A DNA stretch of 18,857 bases from the NCBI GenBank assembly GCA_020024075.1, contig JAHHUJ010000011.1:1-18857 (forward strand). The letters run 5' to 3'. Below, in pieces: positions 8,049 to 15,183 of the stretch. The notes beneath the pieces were generated by a model. It was not told the origin of the DNA. It did not search any database and worked only from the letters and a program-made list of their open reading frames with translations. The stretch comes from Psychrobacter sp. Lineage in GTDB: Bacteria; Pseudomonadota; Gammaproteobacteria; Pseudomonadales; Moraxellaceae. The stretch's first letter is position 1. Every line of letters starts with the position of its first letter. Position numbers and translations under genes: made by a program.

Positions 8049-8753
8049 TTATTCGCTAAAACAAATACCCTTGGTTTGGCAGAATTTTTTGATTTGTATA
8101 TAAACCGCTTCAGCATCCAATTTGGAGCTGTCTAATAATAAAGCATCTTCAGCTGGCTTTGAAGGAGCAACACTACGATTTTCATCACGCTCATCACGCT
8201 GCTTTATGCTACTTAAGATAGCTTCGTAATCTGCACTTTGTCCCGCTTGCTTTAGCTGTGCTACTCGGCGTTCAGCTCTAGCTTCTGCACTGGCAGTCAA
8301 ATATACTTTGGCATCGGCATTAGGAAAGACTACCGTTCCCATATCCCGACCATCCGCAATAAGGCCTGAATAATTAGCCATATTCTGCTGCAGCTCCAAT
8401 AGTGCCGCTCGCACCTTAGGTAAAGCTGCCACTCTAGAAGCATAGCCACCCACAGTCTCATTGCGTATTTCACCGGCGACATTATTGCCATCGACTACGA
8501 TATCAACTTTACCACTGTCTCGTGGGATAAATTGAATATCTAACTGAGCCGTTAAATTAGCGATATTGTCTTCGTCTACCGCTGTCAACTCTTGCTCAGC
8601 CAGCAAACCCGCTTCGAAAGCTTTTAGGCCGACAATACGGTAAAGCGCTCCAGAGTCTAGTAACCGATAATTTAAAGCTTGAGCCAGTTTTAGACAAACA
8701 GTGCCTTTTCCTGCGCCACTTGGGCCATCAATTGTAATAACAGGAAAGCTCAT
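8049..8753 (-). CDS. cmk: Cytidylate kinase
   Basis: Phosphorylates CMP and dCMP with ATP in cytosolic pyrimidine nucleotide salvage. The protein opens with ITIDGPSGAGKGTV, the P-loop of the family, then LDSGALYR, the CMP-binding IADGRDMGTVVFP and the lid region KQRDERDENRSVAPSKPAEDA. It has 234 residues from the chosen start (E. coli 227). An upstream in-frame ATG at 8823-8825 would add 24 residues, but it lacks a ribosome site and sits about at the expected transcription start of the TATAAT box at 8833-8838. The chosen ATG has AGGTGG seven bases upstream and matches the family N-terminus. It precedes rpsA by 194 bases, as in many gammaproteobacteria, and may be partly cotranscribed with it. 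Confidence 0.95.
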   Translation of the reverse strand: MSFPVITIDGPSGAGKGTVCLKLAQALNYRLLDSGALYRIVGLKAFEAGLLAEQELTAVDEDNIANLTAQLDIQFIPRDSGKVDIVVDGNNVAGEIRNETVGGYASRVAALPKVRAALLELQQNMANYSGLIADGRDMGTVVFPNADAKVYLTASAEARAERRVAQLKQAGQSADYEAILSSIKQRDERDENRSVAPSKPAEDALLLDSSKLDAEAVYIQIKKFCQTKGICFSE

Positions 8754-8832
8754 CTTTTTACCACCTACTGCTGCATTAAGTTTGCTAGATCTAAATTCGC
8801 CAGCTCTAAGTCTTCTAGCTTTCATTTTGCGA

Positions 8833-8838
8833 ATTATA
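8833..8838 (-). promoter_or_regulatory. Candidate -10 box of the cmk promoter
   Basis: The minus strand reads TATAAT, a perfect -10 consensus, in front of cmk. At 17-18 bases upstream only ATTTAAT is available as a -35 box, which is weak. A start of transcription near 8825 would give a leader of about 70 bases for the chosen cmk start. Confidence 0.45.
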
Positions 8839-9166
8839 ACTGGCTATTTTGGCCAATTAAATGCTCAATTTTTAGTGTTATTTGGAGTACAGTTTTGGAT
8901 AACAGGTTAAGAAATAAGACTGTTAATAACTCTGTAAACGCAAATAGTGCAAGATTATAACAAATAAAGGAGCGTATCACTAGATAATATTAACGATTTA
9001 TACACAAAATTTGCTTTGTTATTTTTTCAGCAATTCTGTTACCCACTTATCTTATGCAATTATTGTTCTTAAGCAATTACTGTTTTTATGAAACTAGCGT
9101 TATAACGCTATTTCTTTAAAACTATTTGTTCTTTTTTTTATTACGTCTTGCCTTAAAAAAAGATTT
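8839..9166. other. Non-coding gap between tadA and cmk with repeats and a dyad
   Basis: No reading frame here looks like a real gene, apart from the first 45 bases after tadA (9122-9166), which continue the old tadA frame. Three related copies of GCAATT-A-(C/T)TGTT occur at 9030-9040, 9056-9067 and 9073-9084; the last two have a 17-base period and one mismatch. A perfect 16-base palindrome lies at 9095-9110. No convincing terminator for tadA is visible. Confidence 0.6.
9095..9110. repeat. 16-base perfect palindrome between tadA and cmk
   Basis: TAGCGTTATAACGCTA is fully self-complementary and has three central G/C pairs per arm, so it is less likely to be chance than a pure A/T dyad. There is no T run after it on the minus strand, so it is not a standard terminator. 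A regulator-binding site is possible. Confidence 0.6.
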
Positions 9167-9670
9167 TCATATCTGTTGGCTCTCAGGTTGCAATAAGCCA
9201 GAGCTTACCTTGATCTTATGATTATAAAAATCCATCTCTGCTAAGTTTAACTGACTACCCACCATACCTGCCCGCGGCTCTTGTGTGGCAAATACTAGCC
9301 TTGCTAGCCTTGCATGTATCAATGCCCCAAGACACATAGTACAAGGCTCTAAAGTAACATATAACGTTGTATCCGCGGGCAATCTATAATTTTGTAAGCC
9401 GTTACACGCCTCTCGAAGTGCCACTATTTCGGCATGAGAAGTGGGATCGCAGCTCAGTATGGGCTGATTAAAACCCTCTCCAATAATACGGCCTTCATGC
9501 ACCAATACTGCCCCAACAGGAACCTCTTCTTTGGCTGCCCCTTGTTTGGCCAAAGCCAAAGCCGCTTGCATAAACTCAACGTCACTGAGTGACCAATAGT
9601 TGGCAGCGGATAAATAGCTGCTATAACTACTGGGCTTTATCTGTGGTTGTAACCGTTTTATATTAATCAT
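9167..9670 (-). CDS. tadA: tRNA-specific adenosine deaminase, C-terminal helix lost by an in-frame stop
   Basis: Deaminates A34 to inosine in the tRNA-Arg(ACG) anticodon, so that one tRNA reads CGU, CGC and CGA. The cytidine/deoxycytidylate deaminase zinc motif is complete: H79-A-E81 (catalytic Glu) and P-C110-T-M-C113. EVPVGAVLVHEGRIIGEGFN and LYVTLEPCTMC match TadA closely. About 26 residues extend the N-terminus beyond E. coli TadA. The frame stops at TGA (9167-9169) after LLQPESQQI. Past this stop it continues without a shift as KSFFKARRNKKKNK to a TAG at 9122-9124, which matches the E. coli end SDFFRMRRQEIK. A single TTA/TTG to TGA change would explain this. The enzyme may be shortened yet active, since tadA is essential in E. 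coli. The ribosome site before the ATG is weak. ung lies 87 bases upstream. Confidence 0.93.
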   Translation of the reverse strand: MINIKRLQPQIKPSSYSSYLSAANYWSLSDVEFMQAALALAKQGAAKEEVPVGAVLVHEGRIIGEGFNQPILSCDPTSHAEIVALREACNGLQNYRLPADTTLYVTLEPCTMCLGALIHARLARLVFATQEPRAGMVGSQLNLAEMDFYNHKIKVSSGLLQPESQQI

Positions 9671-9717
9671 TTATCTGGCTTTTAATCAGCGTTTATTACA
9701 CAGGTTGCATATTAAGA

Positions 9718-9747
9718 CAAAGCATAAACTAGAGCAAAGCTTAAACT
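9718..9747. repeat. 13-base direct repeat after ung
   Basis: CAAAGCATAAACT (9718-9730) and CAAAGCTTAAACT (9735-9747) differ at one base, with a 17-base period. They begin ten bases past the ung stop codon and precede tadA. Confidence 0.7.
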
Positions 9748-9757
9748 TCCCAAACAG

Positions 9758-10498
9758 TTATTGTGGCAATTGCCAATCAATGGCTGTTTTGCCATGTTGT
9801 ACCAAATACTCATTGGCTTTTGAGAATGGCTTAGAGCCAAAGAAGCCGCCTCTATTGGCTGCTAATGGTGAGGGGTGCACTGCCGATAAAATCAAATGCT
9901 TTTCGGTATCAATGAACTTGCCTTTAAGCTTAGCCTTACTGCCCCACAGGATAAATACCGTATTTGAGGTTTGCTCATTGACCACATCGATTACTGCATC
10001 GGTAAACTGCTCCCACCCTTTGCCTTGGTGGCTACCGGCATTCCCTTCTTGCACTGTCAAAGAGGCATTTAGCAGTAGTACGCCCTGCTTTGCCCAATGG
10101 GTTAAATCGCCATGCTTGGGCGGAACGGTACCAATGTCATCTGCCATTTCTTTTACAATATTACGTAGTGAGGGCGGCATCGGAATCATCTTGGGCACAG
10201 AAAAAGACAAACCCATTGCCTGACCGGGTCCATGATAGGGGTCCTGCCCTAAAATCACCACTTTTACCTCCGATAATGGAGTAAGGTTAAAGGCATTGAA
10301 CATTTGACTGGCCTTAGGATAGATGCTTTTGCCAGACCCATACTCCTGCCTCAAAAAATCTCGTAAGTTATCCATATTCTGTGAGGTCAGCTCATCAGCC
10401 AATGCCAGCTTCCAGTCCTCAGGCATTTGTACTCGTGCTAAGATGGCTTGCTTTTCAGCTTCGCTTTTTTGTGGTTGTTCGGAGTCAAATAACTGCAT
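9758..10498 (-). CDS. ung: Uracil-DNA glycosylase, family 1
   Basis: Removes uracil from DNA as the first step of base-excision repair. The water-activating motif GQDPYHGPGQ is present (catalytic Asp at residue 86 from the chosen start), followed by MGLSFSVP, the uracil-binding GVLLLNASLTV, and the minor-groove motif HPSPLAANRGGFFGSKPFS near the C-terminus. From the chosen ATG the protein has 246 residues (E. coli 229). Within GPGQAMGLSF a Met replaces the His seen in E. coli (GQAHGL); its effect is unknown. A longer frame begins at a TTG at 10532-10534, but the ATG at 10496-10498 has an AAAGAG ribosome site and gives a usual N-terminus (MQLFDSEQPQ). A TATAAT on the minus strand at 10546-10551 is a possible -10 box. 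tadA follows closely. Confidence 0.96.
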   Translation of the reverse strand: MQLFDSEQPQKSEAEKQAILARVQMPEDWKLALADELTSQNMDNLRDFLRQEYGSGKSIYPKASQMFNAFNLTPLSEVKVVILGQDPYHGPGQAMGLSFSVPKMIPMPPSLRNIVKEMADDIGTVPPKHGDLTHWAKQGVLLLNASLTVQEGNAGSHQGKGWEQFTDAVIDVVNEQTSNTVFILWGSKAKLKGKFIDTEKHLILSAVHPSPLAANRGGFFGSKPFSKANEYLVQHGKTAIDWQLPQ

Positions 10499-10568
10499 AA
10501 GGATACTCTTTATATAATTAGGGGTGATGGACAAATTTCAGAGTCATTATAGACTTCAATATCAGGAT

Positions 10569-10604
10569 AAAAAAAGAGGTCAACCTTGGGCTAACCTCTT
10601 TTTT
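10569..10604 (-). terminator. Terminator between clpA and ung
   Basis: GAGGT (10576-10580) pairs with ACCTC (10594-10598); CC and GG (10584-10585, 10589-10590) extend the stem past an internal loop. A7 and T6 flank it, giving a T run on the minus strand. It lies 53 bases past the clpA stop. Confidence 0.88.
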
Positions 10605-10656
10605 GCAATACCATAATAAAATTACCACGATTATATCAGCAAGATCTTATCAAGAC

Positions 10657-13203
10657 CTAGCCTTCAGCGTATTCAACACCACGCTGACCGTGTTGTTCTA
10701 CCACTGTCAGAAGGATACGGCTACCCTCAGCAGCCGCTTTATCATCATTATCAATCGGACTTTCAAAGGGTTCATCATTCAAGGTGACATGAACTGCCCC
10801 GCCCTCTGATAAGTCTCCGAACAACACCATGTTCGCCAGTGGTTTTTTGATTTCGTTTTGAATCAAACGCTGCATTGGACGAGCCCCCATCAGACGGTCG
10901 TAACCTTTGTCTGCTAAGTACTCACGCACTGCATCATCAATTTCTAATACCACTTGCTTATCATCCAACTGTGCTTGAAGCTCTACTAAGAACTTATCTA
11001 CCACTGAGATAACAATTGAAGGATCTAGCGGGTTAAACTGAATAATCGCATCCAAACGGTTACGGAACTCAGGAGTAAACACCCGATTTAAAGCTTCGGT
11101 ATTGTCCTTACTGTGATCTTGCTTCGTAAAGCCCATTGACGCACGGCTAATGTTTTCAGCCCCAACGTTGGTGGTCATAATCAAGATAACTTGCTTGAAG
11201 CTAGCAACACGGCCATTATTATCCGTTAGCGTCCCATGATCCATCACTTGTAGTAGCAAGTTAAAGACATCTGGATGCGCTTTTTCAATCTCATCTAGCA
11301 ATAACACACAATGCGGATGCTGATTGATTTTTTCGGTTAATAAACCCCCTTGATCAAAGCCAACATAACCTGGTGGAGCACCAATTAGACGTGAGGCAGT
11401 GTGCGCTTCCATATACTCTGACATATCAAAACGTACCAGCTCAATGCCCAATAGGTTGGCCAACTGCTTAGAAACTTCCGTTTTACCAACCCCTGTTGGA
11501 CCAGCAAACATAAAGGATCCAATCGGTTTGTCTGAAGGCTTCAGACCCGCTCTTGATAATTTAATCGCATCAGATAAGGTCTTAATAGCTTCTTTTTGAC
11601 CGAATACCAAACGATTTAAGTCACGCTCTAAGTACTGTAACAATGACTTATCATCATTAGATACAGACTTAGGTGGAATACGGGCTAATTTAGAGATAAT
11701 TGCCTCGATGTCTGCTACATCAATGACTTCTGGTTCAGGGCGAGCTTTCTCCAAAGCGTCACCCTCAGATTCTGCACTGTCATCTAAAGTTTCAGCTTCG
11801 TCTTCTAACCCCTCTTCTGTATCAAAGTCAGTAGCAGCTGCTTGCTCTAAACCACTCTTATCTGCTTCTAGTTCAGCCTCAGTATCAGCCTCATAATCTG
11901 CGCTCTCAGTTTTGTTAAGCTCAGCAATTAACTGATTTTCATCTTCTTGATCAGCCTCTGGCATAATACCTAAACGTTTATAAGCTCCAGCTTCATCAAT
12001 CACATCAATGGCTTTATCAGGTAAGAATCGGTCATGAATATACTTAGCAGATAACTTAACGGCACTTACTAACGCAGCATCGGTATATTCCACATTATGA
12101 AACTCTTCATAACGCGGTTTTAAACCACGTAGAATTTCTATGCTATCTTCAATGCTCGGCTCATTAACATCAATCTTCTGGAAACGACGCGATAAAGCAT
12201 GATCTTTTTCAAAAACCTGACGATACTCAGTAAAGGTAGTAGAACCGATACATCTTAGCTCACCATTAGCCAACGCCGGTTTGATCAAGTTTGATACATC
12301 CATATTGCTACTCATTGAAGAGCCAGCTCCGATAATCATATGGATTTCATCAATGAATAAGATAGCATTTGGCTTGGCTTTTAAGGCTTCAAGCAGCGCT
12401 TTCATACGCTTCTCAAAATCACCACGATACTTAGTACCCGCTATTAAAGAGCCTATATCTAGACTGTAAATAACACAGCCTTGTAGTGGCTTAGGTGCTT
12501 TATTATTTATAATTAGCCAAGCTAAGCCCTCAGCAATTGAGGTTTTACCCACCCCAGGATCGCCCACTAACAATGGATTGTTTTTTCGGCGGCGACACAA
12601 GACTTGGGCTGTACGCTCAATTTCGCTGCTACGACCAATTAATGGATCTGTTTTGCCTTCCGCTGCTCTTTTGTTTAAGTTTTGGGCAAATTCAGTCAGA
12701 GGATCTTTTTTTAGTCTAGCCCCTTTACCTTCTCCAGTCTCAGATTCAGAGCCTGAATCTCGAGTCTCATCTCCGTCATTGCCATGAGATAAGTACTGGG
12801 TTAATTCAAGGCGACTAACCCCCTGTTTTTTTAGTAAATACACGGCATAAGTATCATGCTCTGAGAACATAGACACTAGAATATCTGAACCTTGTACCAA
12901 TCTACCTGAACCAATAGATTGTACATGGAAAATAGCACGCTGTAAGATGCGATCAAAGCTTTGAGTAGCTTGAGGTGTTTGCTCTAAGTCAGCATCCAAG
13001 GTGGGCGTGTGTTTTTCGATATAAGCTTCAAGATCTGAGCGTAAGCTCGCAATATCTGCCCCACAAGCCTTTAAGGTAGTGGCAGCATTATTATTTTCTA
13101 ACAAGGCAAGCAATAAGTGCTCAACCGTTAGATACTCGTGTGACTTTTGTCGAGCCAACGTCATGGCGAGACGCAAGGAAACTTCGAGATGACGACTTAA
13201 CAT
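10657..13203 (-). CDS. clpA: ATP-dependent Clp protease unfoldase subunit ClpA, with an acidic insertion
   Basis: AAA+ unfoldase that threads substrates into ClpP and accepts N-degron substrates from ClpS. The N domain covers about 1-142. D1 has Walker A GDPGVGKT (214-221), Walker B ILFIDEIH (281-288) and the arginine-finger region LSRRFQKI. D2 has Walker A GPTGVGKT (568-575), Walker B LLLDEIE (634-640), and [10 protein letters not shown] and GARPMQRL. The ClpP-docking loop reads S-M-G-F-T (689-693), a variant of the IGL/IGF tripeptide. The protein has 848 residues against 758 in E. coli. Much of the excess is an Asp/Glu/Ala-rich segment at about 415-493, between D1 and the conserved [12 protein letters not shown]. 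coli has about ten residues there. A short acidic linker (143-160) follows the N domain. The ATG has an AGGACA ribosome site. clpS is upstream. Confidence 0.96.
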   Translation of the reverse strand: MLSRHLEVSLRLAMTLARQKSHEYLTVEHLLLALLENNNAATTLKACGADIASLRSDLEAYIEKHTPTLDADLEQTPQATQSFDRILQRAIFHVQSIGSGRLVQGSDILVSMFSEHDTYAVYLLKKQGVSRLELTQYLSHGNDGDETRDSGSESETGEGKGARLKKDPLTEFAQNLNKRAAEGKTDPLIGRSSEIERTAQVLCRRRKNNPLLVGDPGVGKTSIAEGLAWLIINNKAPKPLQGCVIYSLDIGSLIAGTKYRGDFEKRMKALLEALKAKPNAILFIDEIHMIIGAGSSMSSNMDVSNLIKPALANGELRCIGSTTFTEYRQVFEKDHALSRRFQKIDVNEPSIEDSIEILRGLKPRYEEFHNVEYTDAALVSAVKLSAKYIHDRFLPDKAIDVIDEAGAYKRLGIMPEADQEDENQLIAELNKTESADYEADTEAELEADKSGLEQAAATDFDTEEGLEDEAETLDDSAESEGDALEKARPEPEVIDVADIEAIISKLARIPPKSVSNDDKSLLQYLERDLNRLVFGQKEAIKTLSDAIKLSRAGLKPSDKPIGSFMFAGPTGVGKTEVSKQLANLLGIELVRFDMSEYMEAHTASRLIGAPPGYVGFDQGGLLTEKINQHPHCVLLLDEIEKAHPDVFNLLLQVMDHGTLTDNNGRVASFKQVILIMTTNVGAENISRASMGFTKQDHSKDNTEALNRVFTPEFRNRLDAIIQFNPLDPSIVISVVDKFLVELQAQLDDKQVVLEIDDAVREYLADKGYDRLMGARPMQRLIQNEIKKPLANMVLFGDLSEGGAVHVTLNDEPFESPIDNDDKAAAEGSRILLTVVEQHGQRGVEYAEG

Positions 13204-13558
13204 ATAGGTGTCCTGTCCATATTGTAATTTTTTATTTGCTAAGATCTTTATAAGAGTTTTTTATGCAAGCCAGTTAACTATAACAAGTTAATAGGGAATT
13301 TGGGTAGTTTATGAATATGATATTATTTATATCACAGTATTTTTGTAACTTAGAACTTAGCCACATATTAACTAAATAGGGTTGCATACCCTAAATATCA
13401 AGTCGCATTAGTAATAATATTGGCTACAAGCACTCAAAACAAACAAAGATTTATGTCTGTATTTCAATGAGTTATTGAGGAGTTAGCTAAAGTATGGGGC
13501 TAAAAATAGGCTTTGGGCTAGATTATGATTTACGATTGAGGTTTTTAGACTAGCTAGA
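13204..13558 (-). promoter_or_regulatory. clpS-clpA intergenic region
   Basis: This 355-base gap has no credible gene. It holds two short dyads: TGATAT-N5-ATATCA (13318-13334) and TAGGGT-N5-ACCCTA (13377-13393). A third, TTAAC-N8-GTTAA, lies near 13274-13291. The size suggests that clpA has its own promoter, as in E. coli, but no box pair is convincing. No terminator for clpS is visible, so read-through into clpA is possible. Confidence 0.45.
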
Positions 13559-13563
13559 CTAGC
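13546..13563. repeat. 9-base perfect tandem duplication across the clpS stop codon
   Basis: TAGACTAGC occurs at 13546-13554 and 13555-13563. The second copy includes the clpS stop (plus-strand CTA at 13559-13561) and part of the last codon, so the duplication copies the stop region itself. Confidence 0.8.
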
Positions 13564-13993
13564 TTTGATGAGGCTCGATTTGGGTTAATAAAGGATAGCC
13601 TTCCTTCCGAGCAGTTTGATTGACTTTTTTGGCTTTAGTTTCTGCAATATCTTTTGGATAAATACCCGCAATACCACGACCTTCATGATGAATATTTAGC
13701 ATAATCTCAACCGCTGTATGAGTATCATGGCGAAATTCAGATTGTAGAATATACACCACAAATTCCATTGGCGTATAATCATCGTTATACATTACCACTG
13801 CATACATTGGTGGCTCAGCAAGCTCAGGATCAGCAACCATAACCTCTACTTCGCCATCTTCTTCCTCTTCATCGTCTATTAATTTAGAAGGAAGCGTTTT
13901 TAGAGGATGCAAAATAGGCAGAGTAGCGGGATGATGCCAATCTGCTGAGTTTTGCGGATTCTGCTGAGAGGTGATACTGGTACTTTTATTCAT
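13559..13993 (-). CDS. clpS: ATP-dependent Clp protease adaptor ClpS with a long acidic N-terminal extension
   Basis: Binds N-degron residues (Leu, Phe, Tyr, Trp) and hands such proteins to ClpA. The core (about 62-142) has MYAVVMYNDDYTPMEFVVYIL, including the NDDYTPMEFV motif (70-79), the helix THTAVEIMLNIHHEGRGIAG and AETKAKKVNQTARKEGYPL, all matching E. coli ClpS. The total is 144 residues against 106 in E. coli; the excess is an N-terminal tail of about 60 residues with an acidic run DDEEEEDGEVEV (40-51). In E. coli a shorter tail of ClpS is engaged by ClpA during delivery. The ATG has a weak ribosome site, and an internal Met at 52 or 63 would give a core-length protein, so the start is moderately sure. 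clpA follows after 355 bases. Confidence 0.94.
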   Translation of the reverse strand: MNKSTSITSQQNPQNSADWHHPATLPILHPLKTLPSKLIDDEEEEDGEVEVMVADPELAEPPMYAVVMYNDDYTPMEFVVYILQSEFRHDTHTAVEIMLNIHHEGRGIAGIYPKDIAETKAKKVNQTARKEGYPLLTQIEPHQS

Positions 13994-14047
13994 AATAATC
14001 TATTTCGAAAAAAGTTTTGTTCAATCAAGAATAGCTGTCAGCCACTC

Positions 14048-14111
14048 TGTATTACCTTTACTTTACTCTACTCTACTTTACTTTACTTTACTCTATTGTA
14101 TTACCTTTACT
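14048..14111. repeat. Pentanucleotide array flanked by a 15-base direct repeat
   Basis: Bases 14057-14095 are a period-5 array of T(T/C)TAC, almost eight units. It is flanked by identical copies of TGTATTACCTTTACT at 14048-14062 and 14097-14111; the second copy ends directly at the stop codon of the upstream gene (14112-14114). On the transcribed strand the RNA would be purine-rich (AGTAA units) in the leader of clpS, 55 bases or more before its start. Confidence 0.85.
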
Positions 14112-14888
14112 CTATTTAACAGGGCGTTGATCGGTCTCTGGAATCTCTGACAAAGAAAGTGGCATCTTCTCTACTGGACTAGATAACTGCCAATTATAAA
14201 TCTGCTCAACTTCCTGCCCATTAGATTCAAGAGTCAACTTAGCTTGTTTTGGACTGAAACCTTTTGGCATCACAAAACGGCCACGAATACGAGCAATACC
14301 CTTAATATCATAGATACTTGGCTCTAGAGGTACTTGAACCAAGCTCTCTTCATCCAATAAAGTTAACGTTGGTTTTAGGCTATGTTGATGACCATCTTTG
14401 GCCAACATTGCCACATCAAAACGATACTCGAAAGCATTCTCTGGTAATGGCTCCATCATCGCGCCTACCACTTGTAACGGCAAGCCGCCTTGCTCTACCA
14501 CTCTATCAGCATAAACTTCATTTAACTGAATTAGTTGCAGATTTTTCACCTCTAACTCTTGGATATCTTGACGCATTTGTCCTAAGTTATTAAGGCTAAT
14601 ATCACGTTCTTGTTTTGCTGTATTTAACTGGCTGGTTAACAACTGAACGTTCTGTCTAAGCTTCTGGATATCTTCAGCTGTTAATTGCTGTGCATCACCT
14701 TTAAGTTTCGTATCATTTTGCGATGCCTGATAGCCTCGATAATAACCAAATTTATGGCCAAAAGCAGTGGCTATAATGCCCGTTAATAATACTGCGCTCG
14801 CAAATAATACCAATATCAGCGGACTCATCACAGCTTGAGATGATCGCTTCACATTTTTCGCAGTGGATTTGCTGATTTCGGTGGACAT
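14112..14888 (-). CDS. Single-pass membrane protein with coiled coil, DUF6776-like, unknown function
   Basis: The 258-residue protein has a short cytosolic N-terminus rich in Lys/Arg (1-20), one membrane helix (about 21-43), a coiled-coil region at about 69-132 (KLRQNVQLLTSQLNTAKQER), and a C-terminal domain (133-258) of likely beta strands. This layout resembles the DUF6776 family, which I recall as lying near argC in Pseudomonas and Acinetobacter; the assignment is from memory and not searched. With the basic end inside, the coiled coil and C-terminal domain should be periplasmic. Such architecture often belongs to envelope scaffold proteins, but no function is claimed. argC lies 295 bases upstream and clpS 118 bases downstream. 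The ribosome site before the ATG is not obvious. Confidence 0.82.
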   Translation of the reverse strand: MSTEISKSTAKNVKRSSQAVMSPLILVLFASAVLLTGIIATAFGHKFGYYRGYQASQNDTKLKGDAQQLTAEDIQKLRQNVQLLTSQLNTAKQERDISLNNLGQMRQDIQELEVKNLQLIQLNEVYADRVVEQGGLPLQVVGAMMEPLPENAFEYRFDVAMLAKDGHQHSLKPTLTLLDEESLVQVPLEPSIYDIKGIARIRGRFVMPKGFSPKQAKLTLESNGQEVEQIYNWQLSSPVEKMPLSLSEIPETDQRPVK

Positions 14889-15183
14889 GTGTTCTAGACT
14901 CGTATCTTGTGAATCGGCAATTAGTTAAGCCGCCATGTTCTAAGGCTGATTTAAGGCAACGTATTATACCTAAATCTCCAACTAATAACTAACAACAGAT
15001 TAGCTTCAATGTATTGTTTATGTCGTAGATTATTGATAACAACTTAAATAAACAAGCATATCGTAATATACAGCAACAGTTAAAACTTTGATTCTAAAAA
15101 TAATTTATGACCAATAAACAGTTAAGATAAAGATAAAAAATACAAACCTTTATCCTAACTAACCTAATCTCATAAATATCAAA

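Noticed and set aside
9131..9162. Hairpin of C-T8 with A7-G as a tadA terminator
   Set aside because: The stem is only A/T pairs plus one C-G pair, and it overlaps the remnant of the tadA C-terminal codons.
9167..9169. TGA in tadA as a selenocysteine codon
   Set aside because: The aligned residue in E. coli is a leucine in a helix, not a catalytic Cys, and no SECIS-like hairpin follows it.
9764..9775. 12-base palindrome TGGCAATTGCCA near the ung stop
   Set aside because: It lies inside the coding sequence for the last residues (WQLPQ) and has no T run; chance is enough to explain it.
9705..10223. 172-residue plus-strand frame opposite ung
   Set aside because: Composition is atypical (many Cys, Ser and Pro), it is fully antisense to the conserved ung coding sequence, and no start signal is seen.
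10499..10534. Longer ung form starting at TTG
   Set aside because: The extra 12 residues are not conserved in the family and the internal ATG has the better ribosome site.
14048..14111. CRISPR array
   Set aside because: Units are five bases long with no spacers, and there is no cas gene in the window.
15124..15156. GATAAAG/CTTTATC hairpin after argC as a terminator
   Set aside because: The T run would lie in the loop rather than after the stem, and the stem is short and AT-rich.
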